Assembly (NCBI GenBank): GCA_009861545.1
Contig: VXME01000033.1
Coordinates: 1 to 53,129, forward strand
DNA length: 53,129 nt
Direction: 5' to 3'
Source of the DNA: Acidobacteriota bacterium
Lineage (GTDB): Bacteria; Acidobacteriota; Vicinamibacteria; Vicinamibacterales; UBA8438
Shown here: piece after piece, positions 24,614 to 36,388 of the stretch
How the letters are laid out: each line of letters opens with the position of its first letter
Position numbering within the stretch: position 1 is the stretch's first letter
Position numbers and translations under genes: made by a program
Notes under the pieces: generated by a model
Seen by the model: the letters and a program-made list of their open reading frames with translations, nothing else
Told to the model about the DNA's origin: nothing
Databases searched by the model: none

Positions 24614-26374
24614 CTACTGTGCGGCCGAATCCAACGTCGCCGAGGCGGCGTACGCGGTGACGGCCATCACCGCCGGCGCCGCGTCGGCCGGGTGGTGCGG
24701 AGACGTGACGCTTGTCCAGGCGCCCTGCGCCAGCGCGCGGACCGCCTCCAGGCTCGCCTCGGGTACCGCGACCTCGAAGGTCAGGTACCGCCCCGCTTCG
24801 TCGGCCTCCACGAAAGTCGCCCGCAACAGGAAGCGGTTGCTGCCCCACAGACCCGAGCCGTCGTCCGGCATCGCGGTCCGGATCCCGTTGGCCTGGCTGT
24901 CGTATCCGGACCACGTGATGACGATGGGCGCGCCGGCCCGCGCATCCGTGACCGCCGCGAGACCCGCTGGCGACGCTACGCGCGACCGGACCCGCAGCGT
25001 GCCGCTGGCCTCATCGAGGGAAACGAGCTCGCCGTCCCAGCGATAGGTCGCGCCCGGGGACGGCGCCGGCCGGCGCTCCGGCGACGGCACGTACGCGTTG
25101 ACGGCCATCACCGATCGGGTTTCGCCCGCCGGATGATGCGGCGACGTCACCCTCGCCCAGGAGCCGCGCGTCAGCGACCGCACCGTCGCCAGGCTCCCCG
25201 CCGGCACCTTCGTCTTGAAGGTCAGGTAGCGCCCGGCGTCGTCGGCTTTCACGAGAGTCGCCCGCAACAGGAAGCGGTTGCTGCCCCACAGACCCGAGCC
25301 GTCGTCCGGCATCGCGGACCGGATCCCGCTCGCCCGGCTCTCGTAGCCGGACCAGGTGATGACGATCGGCGCCCCGGACTCCGCGCCGGCCACCGCCGCC
25401 AGACCCGCAGGCGAGGCCACGCGCGACTTCACCGTCACCGTGCCGGTCGATTCGTCGAGCGAAACCAGCTCGCCGTCCCAGCGATAGGTCGCGCCCGGCA
25501 GCGGTGCCGGCCGGCGGTCCCGAAGCGGCACGTAGGAATCGACCGCCAGCACGGCGGCCGACTCGTCCGACGGGTGGTGCGGCGACCGCACGCTCGCCCA
25601 GGAGCCGCGGGTCAGCGACCGCAGCGTCGCCAGGCTCTCCGCGGGCACCCTGGTCTTGAAGGTCAGGTAGCGTCCGGTTTCGTCGGTCTCCACGAACGCC
25701 GCTCGCAGCAGAAAGCGGTTGCTGCCCCACAGACCCGAATCGTCGTCCGGCATCGCAGCGCGGATCCCGCTCGCCCGGCTCCCGTAGCCGGACCAGGTGA
25801 TGACGATCGGCGCCCCCGACTTCGCACCGGCCACCGCCGCCAGACCCGCAGGCGAGGCCACGCGCGACTTCACCGTCACCGTGCCGGTCGACTCGTCGAG
25901 GGCCAGCAACTCCGCGTCCCAGCGGTAGCTCGCGCCCGGCAGCGGCGCCGGACGGCGCTCCCGCGACGCCACGTACGCGTCCACTGACAGCACGGCGGGC
26001 GACCCGTCCGACGGGTGGTGCGGCGACGTCACGCTCGCCCAGGCGCCGCGCGTCAGCGACCGCACCGTCGCCCGGCTCTGTGTGGGCACCGCGGTCTCGA
26101 AGGTCAGGTAGCGGCCCGTATCGTCGGCCTCCACGAACGTGGCCCGCAGCAGGAAGCGGTTGCTGCCCCACAGGCCCGAACCGTCATCCGGCATCGCGCT
26201 GCGGATCCCGCTCGCCCGGCTCTCGAAGCCCGACCAGTTGATGACGATGGGCTCGCCCGACTTCGCGCCGGCCACCGCGGCCAGACCGGTCTGCGACGCC
26301 ACGCGGGCCTTCACCGTCAGGGTCCCCGTCGCCTCGTCGAGTGAGACCAGCTCGCCCTGCCACCGGTAGGTCGC
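24614..26374 (-). repeat. Four in-frame 441-bp tandem repeats inside the secreted protein gene
   Basis: Unit boundaries fall at 26374, 25933, 25492 and 25051 (minus strand, 5' end of each unit). The nucleotide sequences of the units are very similar, for example the stretch around GCTGCCCCACAGACCCGA occurs near 24840, 25280, 25723 and, with small changes, 26163. The strict period and similarity point to recent duplication or gene conversion. Confidence 0.85.
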
Positions 26375-26989
26375 CCCTCGCTGCGGCGACGGACGCCACT
26401 CGGGAGACGGGTTGTAGGCCGCGATCGACAGCAACCTCGCGTCCGCCTCCGCCCCGCCGCTGGTCGTCGTGGCCGTGATCCGTGCGCCGCGGGTCAGCGA
26501 CCGCACCTTCCCGAGGCTCCCCGCAGGCAGCGGCGCCTCGAAGGTGAGATGCGCGTCGCCGGCATCGACTGCCACGAACTTCGCCGACAGGAAGCGCGCG
26601 GACTCCTCCGCGGCCGCAGCGTCGCCGTCGGCCTCGACGGCCTCCTGCACTGCCACCGGCGCGGGATCCGCACCGGCGTAGGGCACCGCCATGCGAATTG
26701 CGCCCGCCCGGTTCTCGGCGCCCGACCAGGTAATCAGGATGCGGTCGCCGGCGCGCGCCTCTTCGAGCGACGCCAGCCCGTCCGGATCGGCCGCCGGCGA
26801 CTTCACGGTCACCGTTCCGGCGGCTTCGTCGAGCGCCACGAGCTCGCCGTGCCAACGGTAGGTCGCCTCCGGGTTCGCCGCCGCCGCGGTCGCCGCCGCG
26901 CCGACCACGCACGTCAGAAGGGCGGCCCACCACCTGATCGCGCAGGTCGGGCCGGGCCTCCCTCGTCGAGCTCCTGTCTGGTTCTGCAT
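24614..26989 (-). CDS. Secreted protein with five tandem ~147-residue repeats
   Basis: 791 residues from ATG 26989, chosen because AAGGAG lies seven bases upstream. Signal peptide at about 19-38 (RWWAALLTCVVGAAATAAAA). Then five units, each opening with (A/S)TYRW- or ASYRW: residues 42-205, 206-352, 353-499, 500-646 and 647 to the end. Units 2-5 have an exact 147-residue period (441 bases). Unit 1 is longer and lacks the SGLWGSNRF motif. Conserved words per unit: GELVSLDE, GT(V/L)TVK, IVITWSG, SGIRSAMPDD, SGLWGSNRFLLRA, GRYLTF, VRSLTRG, SVTSPHHP. The alternation suggests beta-rich domains. No known family is recognised; an adhesin-like or surface-binding role is only a guess. Confidence 0.8.
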   Translation of the reverse strand: MQNQTGARRGRPGPTCAIRWWAALLTCVVGAAATAAAANPEATYRWHGELVALDEAAGTVTVKSPAADPDGLASLEEARAGDRILITWSGAENRAGAIRMAVPYAGADPAPVAVQEAVEADGDAAAAEESARFLSAKFVAVDAGDAHLTFEAPLPAGSLGKVRSLTRGARITATTTSGGAEADARLLSIAAYNPSPEWRPSPQRGATYRWQGELVSLDEATGTLTVKARVASQTGLAAVAGAKSGEPIVINWSGFESRASGIRSAMPDDGSGLWGSNRFLLRATFVEADDTGRYLTFETAVPTQSRATVRSLTRGAWASVTSPHHPSDGSPAVLSVDAYVASRERRPAPLPGASYRWDAELLALDESTGTVTVKSRVASPAGLAAVAGAKSGAPIVITWSGYGSRASGIRAAMPDDDSGLWGSNRFLLRAAFVETDETGRYLTFKTRVPAESLATLRSLTRGSWASVRSPHHPSDESAAVLAVDSYVPLRDRRPAPLPGATYRWDGELVSLDESTGTVTVKSRVASPAGLAAVAGAESGAPIVITWSGYESRASGIRSAMPDDGSGLWGSNRFLLRATLVKADDAGRYLTFKTKVPAGSLATVRSLTRGSWARVTSPHHPAGETRSVMAVNAYVPSPERRPAPSPGATYRWDGELVSLDEASGTLRVRSRVASPAGLAAVTDARAGAPIVITWSGYDSQANGIRTAMPDDGSGLWGSNRFLLRATFVEADEAGRYLTFEVAVPEASLEAVRALAQGAWTSVTSPHHPADAAPAVMAVTAYAASATLDSAAQ

Positions 26990-27386
26990 CACACTACTCC
27001 TTGAATCGCCACCGCAGATCCGAGTTGCTGCCGCGTAGCGCGTGGCACAAGCCATCCGGTATTCGTCCGCCGACGTCCCGCACCGGGACGACGCCGGGCG
27101 ATTTCCGGGGCAGGTCCGTCAACGGACCCGCGCTCCATCAACGCGCCGCTCCCAACATGGTTGGGCGACGCACGCCGAATGAAGACTGGCTTGGGAGTAG
27201 CCGTCTACATGGATGGACGGGCACTGACCGGTTGCCCGCTATGAGCATTATGGGTACGCCCGTTGCCGGGGTCAAGCCCAAATCGTGGCCGGTCGAGGAA
27301 TCTCTTCAGGGGCGGCTGGACAGGCCGGCGACCAGCGGCGGGCATCTCGGACCACGCCGACAGCCGATCGAGGCCGGCGACCGGCC
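26990..27386. other. Long intergenic region with small hairpins
   Basis: No gene that I can support. Two compact perfect hairpins are seen: CGTCCCG-CAC-CGGGACG (27074-27090) and GGTCCG-TCAA-CGGACC (27113-27128). They are upstream of the five-repeat gene and have no T-tract, so they may act in its leader rather than as terminators. Confidence 0.3.
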
Positions 27387-27444
27387 TTGACAAGCGTCGC
27401 AACCACCTCCTGTTCCTTGACAACATCGCAACCACCTCTATAAT
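27387..27444 (+). promoter_or_regulatory. Consensus sigma-70 promoter with duplicated upstream element
   Basis: TTGACA (27417-27422), a 16-base spacer and TATAAT (27439-27444) form a full-consensus promoter. Thirty bases upstream a second TTGACA (27387-27392) is followed by the same word CGCAACCACCTC that also fills the spacer of the promoter. So a roughly 28-base block containing the -35 is present twice in tandem, but only the second has a -10. Transcription would begin near 27451. Confidence 0.75.
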
Positions 27445-27450
27445 GGAAGC

Positions 27451-27642
27451 ACTGCCAGATTGTTCGTAGCCTGCCTTCCCGAAAACGGCAACTCCCAGGC
27501 CGTTAGGGGTGCTCCGGTTTGAAGCGTGTAGCGATTGTTGGCGCCCGAGCGCCCCCCGACTGCCAATGCGTCGGGGATCCAGGGAGGCATCGTACCAGCC
27601 ATCCTTCGGGCGCCGTCGTCCAAACCCGTCAGGAGGGCAACG
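27451..27642 (+). ncRNA. Structured leader or small RNA candidate
   Basis: The region between a consensus promoter and the next gene's ribosome binding site shows nested stems: outer TGCCTTCCC (27472-27480) with GGGAGGCA (27582-27589, one bulge), and inside AACGGC/GCCGTT (27484-27489/27499-27504), GGCGC/GCGCC (27540-27553) and CCCCGAC/GTCGGGG (27554-27560/27570-27576). This is the form of a riboswitch-like leader. It does not match 6S, SRP, RNase P or tmRNA landmarks that I know. No T-tract terminator follows, so read-through into the next gene is expected. Confidence 0.4.
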
Positions 27643-28602
27643 ATGTCGACCAAACCGCCAGCGGATCCGCCAATGGATCGGGGAGTCAACCCGGTCCGTC
27701 CCGCAACCGCGCCCACCCCCCGCAAGCCCGCCGCTCCGCCTCCGAAGTCGTCGGGGTTCCAGCGGTTCCTGCTTCAGTTTCTGTTGCTGGTGATCGCCCT
27801 CGGCGGCGCATTCGGCACCGGCTATCTGCTCAACGCCAACAAGATGCAGCTCGATCAGAGCAACCTTCTGCAGCAGCAGTTGGACGCGCAGGAGCGCATT
27901 CTCGCGCTCGAGCAGCAGATCGCCGAGCTTCGGGAGGTCCGGGAGAGCGGCAACCGCGTCGAGCTGGATCTGACCGAGGTGTTCGAACCGATTCGCGAGG
28001 CGGTCGGACAAATCGCGCTGGTGCGGATGGGCGAGATTTCGCGTGAGATCACGACGGAGCTCACGAGGCTGGTGGAAGCCGACCTCCCGGCGCTCGACGA
28101 TTCCGCGAACGCCACCGGCGCCACGGCGCCGGGCGCCATGCGGGGCGGGATCGACAACGGCGGCGCCGCGGGTCCGGCGTCGGAGCCGGAGGCTGCGTCC
28201 GCGGCCGGCGAGCCTGTCATCCCGCAGAGCGGCGGCAGTCCCGATTCGCTGCAGCCGAACAGCGCCGCTTCCGGTCCGGCCGAGGCTCCGGGGCCGGCTG
28301 TGGAGCTCGCCGGCAGCGAGTCGGAGAATATTGCGCCGCCCCCGGTGACGGGAGTACCGGCGGCTTCGCTCTCGTCACCTGTGAACGAGTCACCGGCGGA
28401 CGCTCTCGGACGGCCGGCGGCTGCGGAGGAGCCGGCCGCCGGAGAAGCCTCGCGTTCGGAGGCCCCGGGACCGCTGGCAGACGGGTCGGGGATCGAACCG
28501 GAGAACCGCTCCACGCAGCCGCAGCCGACCGACGTCGCCGAGCTGGTGGAGACGGCTCGACCGCCGGGGCTGCCAGGCGCCGTTCCGACCAACGAACCGT
28601 GA
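27643..28602 (+). CDS. Single-pass membrane protein with coiled coil, unknown function
   Basis: 319 residues from ATG 27643 (AGGAGGG five bases upstream). Pro-rich cytoplasmic N-terminus (1-38), one transmembrane helix (about 42-64, LLQFLLLVIALGGAFGTGYLL), then a predicted coiled coil (about 70-155) with QQQLDAQERILALEQQIAEL, and a long Ala/Pro/Ser/Glu-rich tail of low complexity (about 160-319). Topology with the coiled coil outside is likely. No family recognised. It is the only gene behind the consensus promoter and the structured leader, which suggests regulated expression. Confidence 0.75.
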   Translation: MSTKPPADPPMDRGVNPVRPATAPTPRKPAAPPPKSSGFQRFLLQFLLLVIALGGAFGTGYLLNANKMQLDQSNLLQQQLDAQERILALEQQIAELREVRESGNRVELDLTEVFEPIREAVGQIALVRMGEISREITTELTRLVEADLPALDDSANATGATAPGAMRGGIDNGGAAGPASEPEAASAAGEPVIPQSGGSPDSLQPNSAASGPAEAPGPAVELAGSESENIAPPPVTGVPAASLSSPVNESPADALGRPAAAEEPAAGEASRSEAPGPLADGSGIEPENRSTQPQPTDVAELVETARPPGLPGAVPTNEP

Positions 28603-28620
28603 AGGTTCCCGCTCGCAGGA

Positions 28621-28667
28621 CCGGCAGGCCGCGACTTACGGCAGCGACCGTGAGCGCGGCCTGCCGG
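28621..28667. terminator. Strong bidirectional hairpin between convergent genes
   Basis: A perfect 13-bp stem CCGGCAGGCCGCG (28621-28633) / CGCGGCCTGCCGG (28655-28667), whose 21-base loop holds a second stem ACGG/CCGT. It lies between the stops of two convergent genes (28602 and 28725). No T-run follows on either strand, so it may be an unusual terminator or a barrier to antisense read-through. Confidence 0.55.
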
Positions 28668-28724
28668 CCGCTCGCCGCCCGCCCGTCTGCCGTCCGACTG
28701 TTCCCTTCCTCGCGTTGATTCGAT

Positions 28725-29831
28725 TCACTCGCCGCCGTCCGCGAGCCTCGCCGCCCGGACCACCTGGTAGTCGTCGAACGCCTGCCTGACCTGGTCGTCC
28801 TTCCATTCGAAGTCGGCCTCGGCACGCAGGTTATCCAGGTACCTTGCGTATTCCGCCAGGCGGCGGTCGTTGAACACGTTCTCCGAGATCCTGTCCCGCA
28901 CTTCCTCGAAGGGTGTCGGTTCGGGCTGCGTCCAGGCCTCGAGCCTCAACACCTGGTAGCCGAGCGACGTGCGGATGGGCTCGGTGACGTCGCCGACGTC
29001 GATCTCGGCAAGCGCGTCCAGCAGCGTGCCGCTGAGCAGCGACACGTCGATGGGACCAATCAAGCCGCCGTTCGCCTTCGACGCGGCGTCGGACACGGCA
29101 ATCGCGATCAGCTCGAATTCCTCTCCGTCGATCACCCGCTGCCGGGCCTCTTCCGCATCCCGCCGGGCCTGATCGCCGGCGGCGACGCCCGCACCGCCGA
29201 GGCCCTCCGGCACGCGAATCAGAATCTCGCGCATGGTCACCGTGGCGGGCGCCGTGTATTCGGCGATGTTGGCCTCGTAGTGCTCGCGCGCCTCCACCTC
29301 GGTGAGCGTGACCGTTCCCAGCACCTCGATCTGCTGGACCTGATTGATCAGGATCTGGCGTTCCATGACACGCCGCAGGTCATCGAGGGTCATTCCCTCC
29401 GACTGGTTCAAGGCGTCCTGGAACTGCTCCTCGGTCTCGAATCCGTTCTCCGCCATGAGATCGCCGAGTATCTCGTCGAACTGCTCGTCGGTGAACTGGT
29501 AGCCGAGCTCCCGCGCCCGCTGGATCAGCAGCAGCTCGTCGACTGCGCCGGAGATCACCTCGGGCGTCAGCTCCCGCAACGCCTGGACGAGCTCCGCATC
29601 GCTGCGCGGCTGCAGACCGCGTTGGCGTATCAGGCCGACCTGCCGCTCTTCCAGCTCGGTCTGCGTGATGATGTCACCGTTGACCTTCACGAGAATGCGT
29701 TCCAGGACGATGCCCGTCGCCGTGTCCGGAGACGTCCCGCCCAGCGTCTGCGCCGCCGCCGGGGCGGCGAGCGCCGCGCCCGCGGCGCCGAGCGCGAACC
29801 ACCATCCACACCGTGTCGACTTCTGCACCAT
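28725..29831 (-). CDS. SurA/PpiC-type periplasmic peptidyl-prolyl isomerase
   Basis: 368 residues from ATG 29831 (AGAGG five bases upstream). Signal peptide RCGWWFALGAAGAALAAPAAAQ, a SurA_N-like helical chaperone domain (about 40-185: ILVKVNGDIITQTELEERQ, AVDELLLIQRARELGY), and a PpiC/parvulin domain (about 190-310) with VTMREILIRVP, ARQRVIDGEEFELIAIAVSDAASKANGGLIG and GYQVLRLE. The C-terminal helix closes the chaperone module. The role expected is folding of outer-membrane proteins. Co-directional with mfd, 43 bases after it. Confidence 0.88.
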   Translation of the reverse strand: MVQKSTRCGWWFALGAAGAALAAPAAAQTLGGTSPDTATGIVLERILVKVNGDIITQTELEERQVGLIRQRGLQPRSDAELVQALRELTPEVISGAVDELLLIQRARELGYQFTDEQFDEILGDLMAENGFETEEQFQDALNQSEGMTLDDLRRVMERQILINQVQQIEVLGTVTLTEVEAREHYEANIAEYTAPATVTMREILIRVPEGLGGAGVAAGDQARRDAEEARQRVIDGEEFELIAIAVSDAASKANGGLIGPIDVSLLSGTLLDALAEIDVGDVTEPIRTSLGYQVLRLEAWTQPEPTPFEEVRDRISENVFNDRRLAEYARYLDNLRAEADFEWKDDQVRQAFDDYQVVRAARLADGGE

Positions 29832-29874
29832 GGTTCCTCTCCCCGGCACCGGGCCGTTGCTGCAAGTGTAACCG

Positions 29875-33339
<3,465 letters not shown>

Positions 33340-33382
33340 GGTGGTGATATGGCGGCGCGGAATCGACGCCGAACCCTTGATT

Positions 33383-34738
33383 CTACCTACTCATGGGATG
33401 CGGCGCGAGGCGGACACCCGAGCTGAACGACCACCGATGACGGGGACGGTAGATCCCGGCGTCCTTCGTATGGGACTTCACGCGGAACGTGTGGAGCAGC
33501 CGATGGTAGTCGTACTGCAGTCCGTTGCGCGTGTGGGCCGCCACGTCGAGCTTGTAGGTGCCTTCGACGAGATCGAGGCTGTCGATGTCGAAGATCACCT
33601 CGCCGGCGCCCGACAGCTCGACCGGCTCGAACTCGTCGATGTCCGTGTTCGTGCCGTAGCAGCACACCCCCTCGGCATTGAAGATGCTGATCCCGAAAAC
33701 GAAGTCGCGCACCGGCTCGGACGTGCTCACCCCGAGCCGGATTGCGAGCCGGTCGCCGCTCTGGAAGACATGCGCTTCGGCTCCGTCGCGTTCGAGGGCG
33801 ACGCGGTCGATGCGCACCGGGCCCGCGCCCCAGCGCCCCTGCGCGGCCTGGAACATGTCGGCGGGCGGCTCCTCCGTGTCCAGCGGCGGGACCGCAGAGT
33901 CGTCCGGCGTGTCGTCCGCGTCGTCGCCGGACGCCTCGGTGGCCGCCAGCGCCTTCCGGTCCGCCGAGGCGATCGCATGCTCCTCGTTCCTGGCGACGTC
34001 GGTCGTGTAGGTGTGCACGACGCGGCGCGGGTCGCCCTGGCCGCGGATGCGTCCGGCATCCACCCAGACCGCCTCGTCACAGTAGCGTTGAACCAGGCCC
34101 AGTCCGTGCGTCACCAGCAGAATCGTCTTGCCGCGGCGCTTGAACTCGGCGAACTTGTCGAGGCACTTCAGGCTGAAACCCTCGTCGCCGACCGCGAGCA
34201 CCTCGTCGATGAGCAACACGTCCGGGTCGACGTGGACCGCCACCGCGAAGCCGAGCCGCATGTACATGCCGGAGGAATAGGTCTTTACCGGCGAATCGAT
34301 GAAGTCCTCGACCTCGGCGAACTCCACGATCTCGTCGAAACGCCTGGCGATCTCGCGTTTGGTCAGTCCCAGCATCACCCCGTTGATGAAGATGTTCTCG
34401 CGGCCCGAAATCTCCGGGTGAAACCCGGCGCCGAGCTCGATCAGAGCCGAGATCCGCCCCCGCACGTCCACCGTCCCGGTGGTCGGCTTGGTGATGCCGG
34501 CCACCAGCTTGAGCAACGTGCTCTTGCCCGAGCCGTTGCGTCCGATCAGGCCGACGGTAGTGCCCGGGGACACGTCCAGCGACACGCCGTCGACGGCGCG
34601 CAGCACCTCGCTCGGCTCGAGCTCGCTGGCCAGGCTTCCCTTGAGCAGGGCGCTCTTGAGCGTGGAGAACTGGCGCCGGTAGGCGTACCGGCGGTACAGC
34701 TTCGTCACGTCGCGCAACGCGATCGCGGGGCCGGTCAC
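33383..34738 (-). CDS. Polysaccharide ABC exporter ATPase (Wzt-like)
   Basis: 451 residues starting GTG at 34738, which overlaps the permease stop (GTGA) with GGAGGAAGT upstream. ATPase domain (about 1-245): VGLIGRNGSGKST (Walker A), TYSSGMYMRLGFAVA (signature), DVLLIDEVLAVGDEGF (Walker B). After an acidic linker (about 265-305) comes a C-terminal beta-sandwich domain (310-430: FQSGDRLAIRLGV, DFVFGISIFNAEGVCCYGTNT, LVEGTYKLDVAA) as in Wzt, which binds the end-modified O-antigen chain. Exports a surface polysaccharide with the permease upstream. No glycosyltransferase genes follow. Confidence 0.92.
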   Translation of the reverse strand: MTGPAIALRDVTKLYRRYAYRRQFSTLKSALLKGSLASELEPSEVLRAVDGVSLDVSPGTTVGLIGRNGSGKSTLLKLVAGITKPTTGTVDVRGRISALIELGAGFHPEISGRENIFINGVMLGLTKREIARRFDEIVEFAEVEDFIDSPVKTYSSGMYMRLGFAVAVHVDPDVLLIDEVLAVGDEGFSLKCLDKFAEFKRRGKTILLVTHGLGLVQRYCDEAVWVDAGRIRGQGDPRRVVHTYTTDVARNEEHAIASADRKALAATEASGDDADDTPDDSAVPPLDTEEPPADMFQAAQGRWGAGPVRIDRVALERDGAEAHVFQSGDRLAIRLGVSTSEPVRDFVFGISIFNAEGVCCYGTNTDIDEFEPVELSGAGEVIFDIDSLDLVEGTYKLDVAAHTRNGLQYDYHRLLHTFRVKSHTKDAGIYRPRHRWSFSSGVRLAPHPMSR

Positions 34739-35562
34739 ACTTCCTCCGCGAAAGAGTCCCGCAACCGATCGAAGAGCGCGTAGCCGGCCAGGAACAACGC
34801 GACACCGCCCAGGGCCAGCGCGAGCAGCCACTTCCAGTGCCCGAACGGTCCGTCGAAGAACAGGATCTCCTGGTACGAGATGGCGATATGGGCGAAGGGG
34901 TTGATGTCCATGAGCACCTTGCCCGCGGGCGGCAGGCCGCCGATGGAGGGCCCGCGCGACGTGACCACGGTCCACGGGTAGAGAATCGGCGTCGCGAAGA
35001 ACCAGAGGGTCAGGAGATTCCCCAGCAGGTCCTTGATGTCCCGGAAGTGCACCGTGAGCGCGGCCAGCATCAGGCCGAATCCGAGCGTGAGGATGAGCTG
35101 CACGGCGATCACGGCCGGAAACCACAGCAGCTCCGTCAAACCGGGCGGCGTATTCGAGAACAGCGCGAGGGCGATGAACAGTATCGGCAGCGCCAGAAAG
35201 AAATGCACCATGTTGGCCAGCACGGCCACCACCGGCAGCACCTCGGCCGGAAAGAGCACTTTCTTGATCAGGTTCCCGTTGGCGAGCAGCGCGTTGGACG
35301 ACTCCGTGAGCGCGGAGGTGAACCACGTCCACGGCAGCAGGCCGCAGAAGAGAAACAGCGCGTAGTTGTCCTCGACGCCGTCGAAGCGGGACGGGAGCAG
35401 GACGGAGAAGACGAAGGTGTACACGAGCAGCAGCAGCAGCGGGTTGGCGAACGACCAGAAGAAGCCCAGCACCGAGCCCCGGTAGCGCGCCTTGAGCTCG
35501 CGCACGACCAGCGTCTGGATCAGGACGCGGTACCCGAACAGCCGCCACAGATTATTCAGCAT
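34735..35562 (-). CDS. Polysaccharide ABC exporter permease (Wzm-like)
   Basis: 275 residues. ABC-2 type permease: LVVRELKARYRGSVLGFFWSF (amphipathic coupling helix before TM1), then about six helices, with GLLPWTWFTSALTESSNALLANGNLIKKVLFP and a conserved periplasmic loop near the end (INPFAHIAISYQEILF). The match is to Wzm-like O-antigen or teichoic acid exporters. Forms a four-base overlap with the wzt-like gene and its own start overlaps the PP2C gene by 11 bases. Confidence 0.92.
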   Translation of the reverse strand: MLNNLWRLFGYRVLIQTLVVRELKARYRGSVLGFFWSFANPLLLLLVYTFVFSVLLPSRFDGVEDNYALFLFCGLLPWTWFTSALTESSNALLANGNLIKKVLFPAEVLPVVAVLANMVHFFLALPILFIALALFSNTPPGLTELLWFPAVIAVQLILTLGFGLMLAALTVHFRDIKDLLGNLLTLWFFATPILYPWTVVTSRGPSIGGLPPAGKVLMDINPFAHIAISYQEILFFDGPFGHWKWLLALALGGVALFLAGYALFDRLRDSFAEEV

Positions 35563-36310
35563 GGGCCTCGATTAGTACGACCGTCACGTTGTCCGGCCCG
35601 CCCGCGGTGTTGGCTCGTCGCACCAGCTCGTCGCAGGCCTCGTGCGACGGTCGATCCATTCCGAGCGCCTCGGCGATTCCCCCGTCCGCTACGACCGTCG
35701 ACAACCCGTCCGAGCAGAGCAGGATCCTGTCACCGGGTTCGAGCGCGAGGGCGGAAACCTCGACTTCGAGTTCGGTACCGCCGGAAACGGCGCGCGTCAC
35801 GACGTGCCTCCAGGGATGTCGCCGCGCCGCCTCCTCCGTCAACCGCCCGGCCCGCACCTGTTCCTCGACCCAGGAATGGTCCCTGGTGAGCTGTGTCAGA
35901 TGTCCTCCGCGCCAGAGGTACGCGCGGCTGTCGCCGACGTGCGCGAGGGCGATGTCCCCGGCCTCGGAGAGCAGCGCCACGGCGGTCGTGGCCATGCCAT
36001 CGAGGGCGGCATCCTCGGCGATCCGGGTGGCCAGTAACCGATTCGCCTCGACCAGGGCGGCCCCCAGGCGGTCGCCGGCGCTACTCGTGCCGCCTGGGGC
36101 CGGCGCATGCGCCGTGGCGGCGGAAGGGGTTGCCGCCACGAATCGTTCGACCTCCTGGACCACGAGACGGGAAGCGATCTCGCCCGCGACGTGGCCGCCC
36201 ATCCCGTCGGCCACGATGAAGAGACCGAGGTCCTCCCGGGTGCAGAAGCTGTCCTCGTTGTTCTCGCGCCGGCGGCCTGGATCGGTACGGGCGGCGCAGG
36301 TCAGTCGCAT
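35552..36310 (-). CDS. PP2C-type Ser/Thr protein phosphatase
   Basis: 252 residues from ATG 36310 (GTG 36349 is a weaker alternative). Bacterial PP2C/Stp family: DPGRRRENNEDSF (metal-binding Asp), GLFIVADGMGGHVAGEIAS, IALAHVGDSRAYLW, LTQLTRDHSW, DRILLCSDGL and GGPDNVTVVLIEA. It removes phosphate from Hanks-type kinase targets. No kinase gene is adjacent; the position between atpC and the exporter genes is unusual for this family, which commonly sits with pknB-type genes. Confidence 0.92.
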   Translation of the reverse strand: MRLTCAARTDPGRRRENNEDSFCTREDLGLFIVADGMGGHVAGEIASRLVVQEVERFVAATPSAATAHAPAPGGTSSAGDRLGAALVEANRLLATRIAEDAALDGMATTAVALLSEAGDIALAHVGDSRAYLWRGGHLTQLTRDHSWVEEQVRAGRLTEEAARRHPWRHVVTRAVSGGTELEVEVSALALEPGDRILLCSDGLSTVVADGGIAEALGMDRPSHEACDELVRRANTAGGPDNVTVVLIEAHAE

Positions 36311-36388
36311 CTGAAACCAGAACACCCACACCGGATGCCGGCCACGCACCTGGCGGCGCGCCCAGCGGCCGGCGTCAGCCGCCGCGAA

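Noticed and set aside
24614-26374. Regular repeats considered as a CRISPR array
   Set aside because: The period is 441 bases, the repeats are in frame inside a protein gene and there are no short spacers.
27451-27642. Known small RNAs (6S, SRP, RNase P RNA, tmRNA) as an explanation of the stems
   Set aside because: None of the landmark sequences of these RNAs is present and the region leads directly into a ribosome binding site.
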